DNA of 64,000 nucleotides from Alphaproteobacteria bacterium (GTDB lineage Bacteria > Pseudomonadota > Alphaproteobacteria > Rhodobacterales > Rhodobacteraceae): assembly GCA_030148665.1 (NCBI GenBank), contig JASBSZ010000029.1, forward strand, positions 1-64,000, written 5' to 3'. The translations under genes and the position numbers were made by a program. Each line of letters starts with the position of its first letter. The stretch's first letter is position 1. Shown here in pieces: positions 34,941 through 43,780 of the stretch. The notes beneath the pieces were generated by a model, which saw only the letters and a program-made list of their open reading frames with translations, searched no databases and was not told the DNA's origin.

Positions 34941-35855
34941 ATGAACGACAACGACAATCGCCGTCCAGACGACGCAATGGAAGAACACAAGGCCCGCGCG
35001 GCTGCCTGGTTTCGCAACCTGCGGGATGAAATCGTTGCCGCCTTCGAGGGGATCGAAAACGAGATGAATGCGGGCCCCATGGGGCAGGCCCGGCCCGGGC
35101 GGTTCGAAGTCACCACGACAAGGCGCGCATCCCAAGACGGTTCCGATGCCGGCGGCGGATTGATGTCGGTGATGCGTGGCGGGCGTGTTTTCGAAAAGGT
35201 CGGGGTGAATGTCTCGACCGTTCATGGACACCTGGGTGATGCCGCGCGCCAGGCAATGGCCGCGCGCGGGGTGCCGGGGATCGAGGATGATCCCCGTTTC
35301 TGGGCCTCGGGCATCTCGCTGGTGGCCCATATGCAGAACCCTCACTGTCCGGCCGTGCACATGAACACCCGCATGTTCTGGACCCCCCGCGCCTGGTGGT
35401 TCGGAGGTGGCAGCGATCTGAACCCCTGCATCGAATATGACGAGGACACGGCCGATTTTCACGCTGTTCTGAAAAGCCACTGCGATCGTCACGACCCCAA
35501 GTATTATCCGCGTTTCAGGAAATGGGCCGACGAATATTTCTTTGTGCCTCACCGAGGTCGCGCGCGTGGTGTGGGGGGCATTTTCCTTGACGATCACAAT
35601 ACCGGCGACTGGGAGGCCGACTTTGCCTTCATCCAGGATGTGGGGCGTGCCTTTCTGCCGGCCTTTCTGCCCATCGTCCGGCGGCGCCATCCCATGCCGT
35701 GGGATGAGAACGACAAGGACACGCAGCTGATACATCGTGGACTTTATGCCGAATACAACCTTGTTTACGACCGCGGGACACGATTCGGTCTGGCGACCGG
35801 CCACGACCCCGACGCGGTGTTGATGAGCCTGCCGCCCTTGGCAAAATGGGTGTGA
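34941..35855 (+). CDS. hemF: Oxygen-dependent coproporphyrinogen III oxidase
   Basis: HemF oxidatively decarboxylates coproporphyrinogen III in haem synthesis and needs oxygen. The 304-residue protein contains SLVAHMQNPHCPAVHMNTR, WWFGGGSDLNP, GGIFLDDH and the C-terminal EYNLVYDRGTRFGL, all typical. It fits the family length (about 300). No hemN is in this window. hemC and hemE lie 10 kb downstream. Confidence 0.97.
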   Translation: MNDNDNRRPDDAMEEHKARAAAWFRNLRDEIVAAFEGIENEMNAGPMGQARPGRFEVTTTRRASQDGSDAGGGLMSVMRGGRVFEKVGVNVSTVHGHLGDAARQAMAARGVPGIEDDPRFWASGISLVAHMQNPHCPAVHMNTRMFWTPRAWWFGGGSDLNPCIEYDEDTADFHAVLKSHCDRHDPKYYPRFRKWADEYFFVPHRGRARGVGGIFLDDHNTGDWEADFAFIQDVGRAFLPAFLPIVRRRHPMPWDENDKDTQLIHRGLYAEYNLVYDRGTRFGLATGHDPDAVLMSLPPLAKWV

Positions 35856-35993
35856 CACGGGAAGGGGGGGCAGGTCACGCCAATATGATGATCTCTCAAG
35901 GCGATGATTGCCGGCCGAGGGATTTGCGCCTACCACTCGGGGGCGAGAAATGTCATATTGGTGCGACTCGATCCACTGCATCCATCCGGCCGC

Positions 35994-36758
35994 ATGAATC
36001 TCCTTTCACGTCTCTTTCGTCGAAAACCTGCCGAAACGCCGCTTGCCCCATTCACGGCGCGGCCCATGCCTGTGCGCCCGCTTTACGCGATTGGCGATAT
36101 CCACGGGCGTGACGATCTGCTTTCGCAGCTGCTGGAAAGAATCGCCGAAGATGCCCGTGGTCAGCCGCATGACCTGGTGCTGGTCGGCGACTATGTTGAC
36201 AGGGGGGAATCGAGCGCGGCTGTCCTGCACCGCCTTCGCGCGTTGGATGCCTCGGACCATGTCACTTGCCTGATGGGCAACCATGAGGCCATGTTGCTGG
36301 AATTTCTGGACGCGCCCGAAAGATCGGGACGGCGCTGGATCAGGAACGGGGGGTTGCAGACATTGGCCAGCTTTGGTGTGGGTGGCGTGACCGAAACGGC
36401 CAATGGCGACAGGATGGCCGGCATCCGCGATCAGCTGCGCGCCGCAATGGGCGATACGGAATCGTGGCTGAGGGGGCTGAAAACCCGGTTTCAGAGTGGA
36501 AATGTCCTGGTTGTCCACGCGGGGGCAGACCCGCGCCACCCGGTGGACGAACAGGAGGAAAAGACGCTGCTGTGGGGTCATCCGGCCTTTCATGCGCAGC
36601 CCCGGCAGGATGGCATCTGGGTGGTTCACGGTCATACGGTGGTAGATACGGCCAGTGCGCGGGATGGCCGCATATCCATTGACACGGGGGCCTATGCGAC
36701 CGGGTGCCTGACGGCACTGGCACTGCGCGAGGATGAGGTCAGGTTCCTGCATACCTGA
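35994..36758 (+). CDS. PPP-family metallophosphatase (serine/threonine phosphatase-like)
   Basis: The 254-residue enzyme has the PPP metal-binding motifs in order: GDIHGR, GDYVDRG, GNHE, then a later HAG and GHT. The N-terminal 20 residues are basic (LLSRLFRRKPAE). Relatives act on phosphoproteins or on diadenosine tetraphosphate; the sequence alone does not decide between these. The ATG at 35994 was chosen because the upstream in-frame part lacks family features. It stands alone on the plus strand, 138 bases after hemF. Confidence 0.88.
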   Translation: MNLLSRLFRRKPAETPLAPFTARPMPVRPLYAIGDIHGRDDLLSQLLERIAEDARGQPHDLVLVGDYVDRGESSAAVLHRLRALDASDHVTCLMGNHEAMLLEFLDAPERSGRRWIRNGGLQTLASFGVGGVTETANGDRMAGIRDQLRAAMGDTESWLRGLKTRFQSGNVLVVHAGADPRHPVDEQEEKTLLWGHPAFHAQPRQDGIWVVHGHTVVDTASARDGRISIDTGAYATGCLTALALREDEVRFLHT

Positions 36759-37008
36759 CCCTCGAATGCATGCGCTCAGGCATTGTGACAGCCGGGAACC
36801 CGAGGTCGGATAACGGCCGCCCTGCGCCAGACTGTTTCGAATTCCGGCAACAAAATTAGCAAATTAAATCCATTGTTTCATCAAATTTTCGGCACATTTG
36901 CCCGGCAGGTTGATGGTCATGAAGAGGCGACGTGGTGGGAACGAATTTCAACGCACTTCGCTCATTCAGAAAACCAACTGAGCAAAAGCCTGGAAGGAGG
37001 GCAACAAA

Positions 37009-37194
37009 ATGAAACTGTTCAAGAACTTCAAGAATGATGAATCCGGTGCCGTGACCGTTGACTGGGTCGTGCTGACGGCCGCCATCGTCGGCCTGGGCAT
37101 CGCCGTTCTGGCCACCGTGTCGGGTGGTGTCAAGAACCTGTCGGGCGACATCAGCAAGCAGCTGTCGAACCAGAAGATCTCGACCACTTTCTGA
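37009..37194 (+). CDS. Orphan pilin-like (Flp/type IVb-like) peptide
   Basis: The 61-residue protein has a short charged leader (MKLFKNFKNDESG) followed by AVTVDWVVLTAAIVGLGIAVLA, matching a prepilin-type cleavage site after Gly and a pilin hydrophobic helix. Position +5 after the predicted cut is Asp rather than the usual Glu. A very strong Shine-Dalgarno (AAGGAGG, 36994-37000) implies high expression. No tad/flp assembly genes or prepilin peptidase are nearby, so assembly would depend on genes elsewhere. A bidirectional terminator follows. Confidence 0.75.
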   Translation: MKLFKNFKNDESGAVTVDWVVLTAAIVGLGIAVLATVSGGVKNLSGDISKQLSNQKISTTF

Positions 37195-37212
37195 TCGGGA
37201 CATCACGACGAA

Positions 37213-37243
37213 AAAATGGGCCGCCTCTGCTGCGGCCCATTTT
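37213..37243. terminator. Bidirectional terminator
   Basis: AAAATGGGCCGC pairs with GCGGCCCATTTT around a 7-base loop, flanked by T-rich sequence on both strands (TTTCTTTTT on plus, TTTTTT on minus). It serves both the pilin-like gene and the convergent DedA/PAP2 gene. Confidence 0.9.
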
Positions 37244-37282
37244 CTTTTTGGGCCTTGAACCTCGGCCCCCTGGCAAGGGGTG

Positions 37283-39385
37283 TCAGCGCAATGTGACCAG
37301 CGCGGCCTTGCCATCGGAAAACCACCCCAGCTCGGGCAGTGAATCGATCGGCCTTGGCCGGGTGACCCGGATCGTGCGTTTGCGGGCAACAACATTTGCC
37401 GCTGTCAGGTCGCTGACCAGAAGGTCGCGCTCGGCATCGACATCAGGTGCGATCAGGCGGGACAGGCTCCAGCCGAGACCCTTGTCGAAACTTGCCGCAA
37501 CCACAAAGACCCGCGCGCCCGATGCGGTGTGAAAGGGGGTCGTCCAGACGCGCGCATGGTGACGCCTCTTGGTCGTGCGCATGGCTGTGTCGTTTTCCGA
37601 AATCCTGCGAAAGGCGGTATCGTCGGGTCGCCCCTGCCAGAAGAACGGGGCAACCGGCGCATTCTTTTGCGCATTTCCCTGCCAACCGGCCAGTACCGAC
37701 CGGCCCAGAGAAACGATACCGGGTCTGGCCGCTGCGACCCATCCCGCGCGGGCAAGCGCCTGTTCAAGCATCTGCTGATTGCGGGCCAGGATGATCACGT
37801 TGACGGGGCCGATCTTTCGGCCGGTCAGGGTTTCGGTGGTGCCGGGAACCCGCCCGCTGGAAAAAAGACCGGCGATGTCGGAAACGGTTTCCGTCCGGTC
37901 GGCGGGGCGGGGCAGGTTCAGGGCCTTGTCGTAGGTCATAACCACCCAGCCGGACACCAGCAGCAGTATGATACCCCCCAGCAGGACCGAGCGTCGCAGG
38001 GCAGTGGCGTCCGCCCTTGGCCCGACCGGATGCGAATCGCGCCACCATTCGGCGATGCTGATGCCGACCACCAACCACAGCGCCCCCACCAGCCAGCCGT
38101 TCAGAACGTCGCTCAGATAGTGTTCGATCAGATATATTCGGCTGAGCCCCACCAGGAATGCCAGGGTCGCCGCAAGCAGCGCCGCCGAAATCGGCCCCAG
38201 CCTCCTGAGGCGCAGCGCGATGTAGAACAGCATGCCGTAGAATGCGACCGATATGGCCGCATGGCCCGAGGGAAAGCTGCCCGAGGTTTCGACGAAATAG
38301 GCCAGCTCAGGGCGCGGGCGATCGAAGATGCGCTTGAGCAGCCAGACCGAGGCAAGATTGCCCGACAATGCGCTGACCAGCCCAAGGGTCAGGTCGAGGC
38401 GGCGATGCAGGTACAACAGGCCCAGCACCGCCAGCAGCACCGGCGTGACCACGCGCCAGTCGCCCAGTGCCGTGACATGGGCAAAGAACCTCAGAAGGCC
38501 GGGCGACCAGAAGGCATGAATCAGCTCGGCCAGCCGCGTGTCGATCTGCACCACGCCCCGCGACATCAGGAAATCCAGTACCGTCCCCAGCCAGATCGCA
38601 AAGATATAGATCAGCACCAGCCCCAGCAGGGTTGCCGTCAGGCCGCCAAAACGGTGCATGTCGAAACGCGATCCGATCAGGCCGGCCAGGCGGGGATGGC
38701 GTGCTGACCAGGCGCGGATGTCCGGGTTCTCGGCAGTTGCGCTGACGATCGAGCGCGCCACCGACAGGACGAAAGGCAACAGCCGTTCGATGCGGATGAC
38801 CAGCCACCACAACAGGGCAACGACCACGGCCACCGCGGCGGCAAACAGGGCCACCCGCGTGGCAAAGGGGCCGAGGCGCGTGATGACATCGCCCAGGAAA
38901 TAGCCAAAGGCGACATGTCCGATGGCATAGGGAAAGCCGCTGAAGATGTTCCACAGCACAAAGCGCCGCCTGTCCATTCCCGAAAGGGCAGCCGCCAGCG
39001 GGACAAGACCTGACAAGGGCCCCAGGAAACGCCCGATAACCAGGGCCAGCCCGCCGCGGCGCGCAAAAAGCTGTTCGGCCCGGCGATAGCTGGGCGATTT
39101 TTCGGGTTGCCAGCGTTCCTTGAGATAATACCGGGCAAGGCGTCCGACCCAGTAACCTGCCTCGGCCCCCAGGATCGAGCCAATGGCCACAAACCACAGC
39201 AGGTCGATGAAATCCAGGGCGCCCTGTTGTACCAGCATGCCTCCGGCATCGACAACCAGAGTACCGGGGACAAAGGCGCCGGTGGCGAAAAACGCCTCGA
39301 GCATGGATGCTGCACCGATGATCCAGTAGGACCACAGGCCGAGCGCCTCGAGTGAGGGCAGGATCTGGTCAAGGCTGTGGGGCAT
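37283..39385 (-). CDS. DedA - PAP2 phosphatase - LssY-like three-domain membrane protein
   Basis: The 700-residue protein joins three parts. An N-terminal DedA/SNARE-associated domain (about residues 1-200; EAFFATGAFVPGTLVVDAGG, GRFLGPLSGLVP) comes first. A PAP2 lipid phosphatase follows (about 260-450; KRIFDRPRP, PSGHA, SRIYLIEHYLSD). Last is a soluble LssY-C-like domain (about 480-700). It probably acts on lipid phosphates such as undecaprenyl or phosphatidyl phosphates, with DedA moving the lipid carrier. The ATG at 39385 (MPHSLDQIL) fits the DedA start better than the one at 39454. Confidence 0.88.
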   Translation of the reverse strand: MPHSLDQILPSLEALGLWSYWIIGAASMLEAFFATGAFVPGTLVVDAGGMLVQQGALDFIDLLWFVAIGSILGAEAGYWVGRLARYYLKERWQPEKSPSYRRAEQLFARRGGLALVIGRFLGPLSGLVPLAAALSGMDRRRFVLWNIFSGFPYAIGHVAFGYFLGDVITRLGPFATRVALFAAAVAVVVALLWWLVIRIERLLPFVLSVARSIVSATAENPDIRAWSARHPRLAGLIGSRFDMHRFGGLTATLLGLVLIYIFAIWLGTVLDFLMSRGVVQIDTRLAELIHAFWSPGLLRFFAHVTALGDWRVVTPVLLAVLGLLYLHRRLDLTLGLVSALSGNLASVWLLKRIFDRPRPELAYFVETSGSFPSGHAAISVAFYGMLFYIALRLRRLGPISAALLAATLAFLVGLSRIYLIEHYLSDVLNGWLVGALWLVVGISIAEWWRDSHPVGPRADATALRRSVLLGGIILLLVSGWVVMTYDKALNLPRPADRTETVSDIAGLFSSGRVPGTTETLTGRKIGPVNVIILARNQQMLEQALARAGWVAAARPGIVSLGRSVLAGWQGNAQKNAPVAPFFWQGRPDDTAFRRISENDTAMRTTKRRHHARVWTTPFHTASGARVFVVAASFDKGLGWSLSRLIAPDVDAERDLLVSDLTAANVVARKRTIRVTRPRPIDSLPELGWFSDGKAALVTLR

Positions 39386-39600
39386 CGCCCGGGCGGCTCC
39401 TGTCGGTGGGGCACCAAATCGGTACACCGGCGGCCACAGCGGCAGGCCGGCCATATGCCCTTACACCGTGCCGGCGTGTTTCTTCAACCGCGCCGGGGCC
39501 GGGGCCGCCCTTTCACGGATACCCGTTGATGGGCACCTGCAGACAGGGGATTGACGTAAGATTGATGTACAACGCGGAAAGGCGCGCCGATATGCCGCGC

Positions 39601-40134
39601 TCAACCGGCCCTTTTCAGCAGGCTGCGCTTCTTGAACTCGTCGGCGAACAGATCGACCAGCTCCTGACGCGACAGCGACGATGCGTCGCTCTTGCTGCGG
39701 CGCGAGGCATAGTGGCGGGGTCTTGGGGGCTCGGGGGTATCTGGCACTTCCTGGCTGGCTTCACACAGCTTTGCGGCCACCCGCAGGCGGGCCGTTATTT
39801 CAAAGACGTCGAAAGGTTTGGTCAGATAGTCCGTGGCACCGGCCTTGAATGCGCGCTCGACATATTCGCGCTCGGCCATTGCCGTCAGCATGACGATCGG
39901 CACGCTGGCATAACCGTCGATCCGGCGCAGCCGGTCGCACAGGGTGATACCGTCCATTTCGGGCATCTGGATATCCAGCAGCAGGCAATCAAAGCGCTTG
40001 TCGCCCTTTTCCACCATTTCCAGGGCGTCCAGCGGCGAAGGCGTGGTCGTTACCTCGTCATAACCGGCATCCGTCAACACGGCCTTCAGGATTTCCAGGA
40101 TATGGGTGTCGTCATCGACTGCGAGAATTCTCAT
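39601..40134 (-). CDS. Single-domain response regulator with C-terminal tail
   Basis: The 177-residue protein is a CheY-like receiver (residues about 1-120) with acidic pocket DDD at 7-9, phosphorylation site D54 in LLLDIQMPEMDG, T84 and K106 in LTKPF. A polar tail of about 55 residues with no recognised output domain follows (SRRSKSDASSLSRQELVDLF...). No histidine kinase gene is adjacent. The cognate kinase and output are unknown. Confidence 0.9.
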   Translation of the reverse strand: MRILAVDDDTHILEILKAVLTDAGYDEVTTTPSPLDALEMVEKGDKRFDCLLLDIQMPEMDGITLCDRLRRIDGYASVPIVMLTAMAEREYVERAFKAGATDYLTKPFDVFEITARLRVAAKLCEASQEVPDTPEPPRPRHYASRRSKSDASSLSRQELVDLFADEFKKRSLLKRAG

Positions 40135-40415
40135 CCCATCCTCCAGACAAAGCGGGTGTTGTTGCCACTGTTAGGTGATGTGCAAGGATTCGGGCCATTT
40201 TGCGGCACCAATGGGGAATGGCGGTGATATCTGCCCATTCCCGCAGGTATTCACGAAATATTGTGGGAAGGGCTGGCGATCGGGCAGGCGGGTGCCGCCA
40301 TGTGGGCGGGGCAACCGACAACGACCGTTGCGACCGACACGCAAACGCGCATATCCTGTACGAGGCAGAATCGGAGGGCCGATGGGACGGTCCCCACAAC
40401 AGGGAGTTTGGACTT

Positions 40416-42005
40416 ATGACCAGAGAACTGAAATATCTGGGCGACAGGGTTGCGCGTGGCATGATGGACAGGCGGGCCTTCATGGGGCGCGCGGCGGCGC
40501 TGGGCGTGTCCGCAGGCATGGCCAACACCATTCTTGCCGGTGCGGTACAGGCCGCGGGTGCGATGAAGGGGGGAATCCTGCGTGCCGGCCTGCAGGGCGG
40601 CGAGAGCACCAACAGCCTGGACCCGGCAACCTGGGCTTCGAGTGTGCCGATCGAATTCGGTCGCACATGGGCCGAGCCGCTGGTTGATGTCAGCCCCAAG
40701 GGCGAAATCGAATTCCGCATCGCAGAGAGCGTCGAGGCATCGCCCGATGCCAAGGTCTGGACATTCAAGATTCGCAAGGGGGTCGAGTTTCACAACGGCA
40801 AGGCCGTCACCCCCGAGGATGTGGTGGCCACGCTGCGCCGCCATTCCGACAAGAATTCCAAATCCGGCGCGCTGGGTATCGTCAAGGGCATTACCGACAT
40901 GAAGGCGGACGGCGATTACGTCGTTCTGACGCTGGATCAGGCCAATGCCGACCTTCCCTATCTGATGGCCGATTATCACCTGATGATCCAGCCGGGCGGT
41001 GGCATCGACAAACCCGACGCGGGCATCGGCACCGGCCCCTACAAGGTGGCCGAAAACCAGCCCGGCGTGCGCCATGTCGGCACCCGGTTCGAAAATTACT
41101 GGGATGCCGGCAACCGCGGCCATGCCGACCGGGTTGAGGTGGTGGTGATCAACGACGCCACGGCGCGCCTTTCGGCGTTGCAGTCGGGACAGGTCGACAT
41201 GATCAACCGTGTCGAGCCCAAGGTGGTCAAGCTGGTCAAGCGGATCCCCGGGGTTTCGGTGCGCAACGTGTCCGGGCGGGGGCATTACGTGTTCGTCATG
41301 CATGTGAACACGGCGCCGTTCGACAACAACCACCTGCGTCTGGCGCTGAAGCTGGCGATCAACCGCAAGGAAATGGTGGACAAGATCCTTCAGGGATATG
41401 GCTCGGTCGGCAACGATTTCCCGATCAATGCCGCTTATCCGCTGTTCCCGGATGACATTCCCCAGCGGGAATACGACCCCGAGAAGGCCGCGTTCCATTA
41501 CAAGAAATCGGGTCATTCCGGTTCGATCCTGCTGCGGACATCCGATGTTGCCTTTCCCGGCGCGGTTGATGCGGCACAGCTGTTCCAGCAGAGCGCCAAA
41601 GCCGCCGGCATCACCCTGGACATCAAGCGCGAGCCGGGTGATGGCTACTGGTCCGAGGTCTGGAACAAGAAACCCTTTGCCGCATCCTACTGGAGCGGCC
41701 GGCCCGTGCAGGACCAGATGTATTCGACGGCGTATCTCTCGACCGCCGACTGGAACGACACGCGCTTTTTCCGCCCCGATTTCGACAAGATCATCATCGA
41801 GGCCAGGGGCGAACTGGACCCGGTCAAGCGCAAGGCGCTCTATCGCGAGGCGGCGATCATGGTGCGCAACGAGGGCGGCTTGATCGCGCCGATGTTCAAC
41901 GATTTCATCGACGCAACCAACGACAAGGTTGGCGGTTGGGTAAACGACCCCAACGGCGAACAGATGAACAGCATGGCCCTGGCAAAGTGCTGGCGTAAAG
42001 CCTGA
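40416..42005 (+). CDS. ABC transporter substrate-binding protein (peptide/nickel family 5)
   Basis: The 529-residue periplasmic protein has a twin-arginine type leader (MDRRAFMGRAAALGVSAGMA). A family 5 solute-binding fold follows (WTFKIRKGVEFHNGKAVTPEDVVATLRR; LNLALKLAINRKEMVD-like stretch at LRLALKLAINRKEMVDK). Such proteins bind oligopeptides or other small ligands; the ligand here is unknown. It is the first of four genes for a complete importer. The ATG at 40416 follows AGGGA. Confidence 0.92.
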   Translation: MTRELKYLGDRVARGMMDRRAFMGRAAALGVSAGMANTILAGAVQAAGAMKGGILRAGLQGGESTNSLDPATWASSVPIEFGRTWAEPLVDVSPKGEIEFRIAESVEASPDAKVWTFKIRKGVEFHNGKAVTPEDVVATLRRHSDKNSKSGALGIVKGITDMKADGDYVVLTLDQANADLPYLMADYHLMIQPGGGIDKPDAGIGTGPYKVAENQPGVRHVGTRFENYWDAGNRGHADRVEVVVINDATARLSALQSGQVDMINRVEPKVVKLVKRIPGVSVRNVSGRGHYVFVMHVNTAPFDNNHLRLALKLAINRKEMVDKILQGYGSVGNDFPINAAYPLFPDDIPQREYDPEKAAFHYKKSGHSGSILLRTSDVAFPGAVDAAQLFQQSAKAAGITLDIKREPGDGYWSEVWNKKPFAASYWSGRPVQDQMYSTAYLSTADWNDTRFFRPDFDKIIIEARGELDPVKRKALYREAAIMVRNEGGLIAPMFNDFIDATNDKVGGWVNDPNGEQMNSMALAKCWRKA

Positions 42006-42011
42006 TCGGCC

Positions 42012-42968
42012 ATGCCGATGGTTCTGAAACTGGTTGCCCAGCGCATTGCGCTGGGTCTCCTCCTCCTGCTGGCCGTGTCGGTGCTGATCTTTGCCGGCAC
42101 GCAGATTCTGCCCGGGGATGTCGCCCAGAGCATTCTGGGCCAGTCGGCAACGCCGACCGCGCTGGCCAATCTGCGCCGTGACCTGGGGCTGGATGACCCG
42201 GCATATATCCGGTATTTCCGCTGGCTCTGGGGCGTGATGCACGGCGATCTGGGTACGGCCCTGTCAAACGGTCAGGATATCGCGACACAGATCGGCGAGC
42301 GTCTGGGCAATACGCTGTTCCTGGCCTTCTGGGCGGCCGTGGTCGCGGTTCCCCTTGCGATCACGCTGGGGCTGGTGTCGGTCCGCTACCGGAACCGCTG
42401 GCCGGATCGGTTGATCTCGACGGTCAGCCTGGCGTCGATCTCGTTGCCCGAATTCTTTATCGGCTATGTTCTGATCTATTACTTTTCCGCGCGCCATCAG
42501 TGGTTTCCGTCTCTGGCGACCGTCTATGACGGGATGCCTCTGCTTGAACGGCTGAGGGCGATCGCGCTGCCCGTCGCGGTACTGACACTGGTCGTTCTGG
42601 CACACATGATGCGCATGACGCGGGCGGCAATCATGAACGTGATGCAGTCGGCCTATATCGAGACGGCCGAGCTCAAGGGACTGTCCGCCTTCAAGGTTAT
42701 CATCCGCCATGCCTTTCCCAATGCCATTTCGCCGATCGTCAATGTGGTGATGATCAACCTGGCCTATCTGGTTGTCGGCGTTGTGGTGGTCGAGGTGATA
42801 TTCGTCTATCCCGGCATGGGGCAGTATCTGGTCGATCATGTCGCCAAACGCGACGTGCCGGTGGTGCAGGCTACCGGGCTGATCTTTGCCGCGGTCTATA
42901 TCGCGCTGAACCTGATCGCCGATGTCGTGGCGATCCTGTCGAACCCGCGCCTGAGGCATCCGAAATGA
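42012..42968 (+). CDS. ABC transporter permease (OppB/DppB type)
   Basis: The 318-residue protein has six membrane segments. The N-terminal domain includes GTQILPGDVAQSILGQSATP, the large-subunit hallmark of OppB proteins. The EAA-like loop is AYIETAELKGLSAFKVIIRHAFPNAISPI. It is 6 bases after the binding-protein gene and overlaps the next permease as ATGA. Confidence 0.94.
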   Translation: MPMVLKLVAQRIALGLLLLLAVSVLIFAGTQILPGDVAQSILGQSATPTALANLRRDLGLDDPAYIRYFRWLWGVMHGDLGTALSNGQDIATQIGERLGNTLFLAFWAAVVAVPLAITLGLVSVRYRNRWPDRLISTVSLASISLPEFFIGYVLIYYFSARHQWFPSLATVYDGMPLLERLRAIALPVAVLTLVVLAHMMRMTRAAIMNVMQSAYIETAELKGLSAFKVIIRHAFPNAISPIVNVVMINLAYLVVGVVVVEVIFVYPGMGQYLVDHVAKRDVPVVQATGLIFAAVYIALNLIADVVAILSNPRLRHPK

Positions 42969-43780
42969 AAATGCCGCTTTCCGCCATGATCGGTCTGGCC
43001 GTGAGCGGCGCCATTTTCCTGGCGGCGATTCTTGCGCCACTGATCGCACCCTATGGCATGGCCGAGATTGTCGGCGATGTATGGGAGCCCGCCTCGAGCG
43101 CGCACTGGCTGGGAACCGACAATATAGGGCGCGATCTGCTGACCCGCTTGATCTATGGCGGCCGCACCACGATATTCATCGCCATGCTGGCAACGGCGTT
43201 GTCCTTTTCGCTGGGGTCGTTCCTGGGGGTCACGGCAGCCGTGATCGGCGGATGGGTGGATCAGGTGATGTCGCGGCTGGTCGATCTGATGATGGCCATT
43301 CCGTCGCTGATCTTTGCCCTCGTCGTCCTGTCGGTGATGCCCGTTACCCTGCCGGTGCTGATCATCGTGATGGGTCTGCTCGACTCGACGCGGGTTTTCC
43401 GGCTGGCGCGGGCCGTGGCCGTTGACATCAACGTCATGGATTTCGTCGAGGCGGCGCGGCTGCGGGGCGAGGGGCGCATATGGATCATCTTTCGCGAGAT
43501 CCTGCCCAATGCCCTGTCGCCCCTGGTGGCCGAGCTGGGCCTGAGGTTCATCTTTGCGGTGCTGTTTCTGTCAACGCTGTCATTCCTGGGGCTGGGCGTG
43601 CAGCCGCCCGCATCCGACTGGGGCGGAATGGTCAAGGAAAACAAGGACGGGATCGTCTTTGGCATCAACGCGGCACTGTATCCCGCCGCGGCGATTTCCA
43701 TTCTGGCCATTTCGGTCAACCTGGTCGCCGATTGGGTGCTGAACCGCACCTCCGACCTGAAAGGAGGGCGCGGTGGCTGA
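42965..43780 (+). CDS. ABC transporter permease (OppC/DppC type)
   Basis: The 271-residue protein has six membrane segments. HWLGTDNIGRDLLTRLIYGGRTT is typical of OppC proteins, and the coupling loop is VEAARLRGEGRIWIIFREILPNALSPL. It pairs with the preceding OppB-type permease. The stop overlaps the ATPase gene by 8 bases. Confidence 0.94.
   Translation: MKMPLSAMIGLAVSGAIFLAAILAPLIAPYGMAEIVGDVWEPASSAHWLGTDNIGRDLLTRLIYGGRTTIFIAMLATALSFSLGSFLGVTAAVIGGWVDQVMSRLVDLMMAIPSLIFALVVLSVMPVTLPVLIIVMGLLDSTRVFRLARAVAVDINVMDFVEAARLRGEGRIWIIFREILPNALSPLVAELGLRFIFAVLFLSTLSFLGLGVQPPASDWGGMVKENKDGIVFGINAALYPAAAISILAISVNLVADWVLNRTSDLKGGRGG

Noticed and set aside
40251-42242. Long minus-strand open frame opposite the substrate-binding protein gene
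   Set aside because: Antisense to a clear family 5 binding protein, with no ribosome binding site and no motif.
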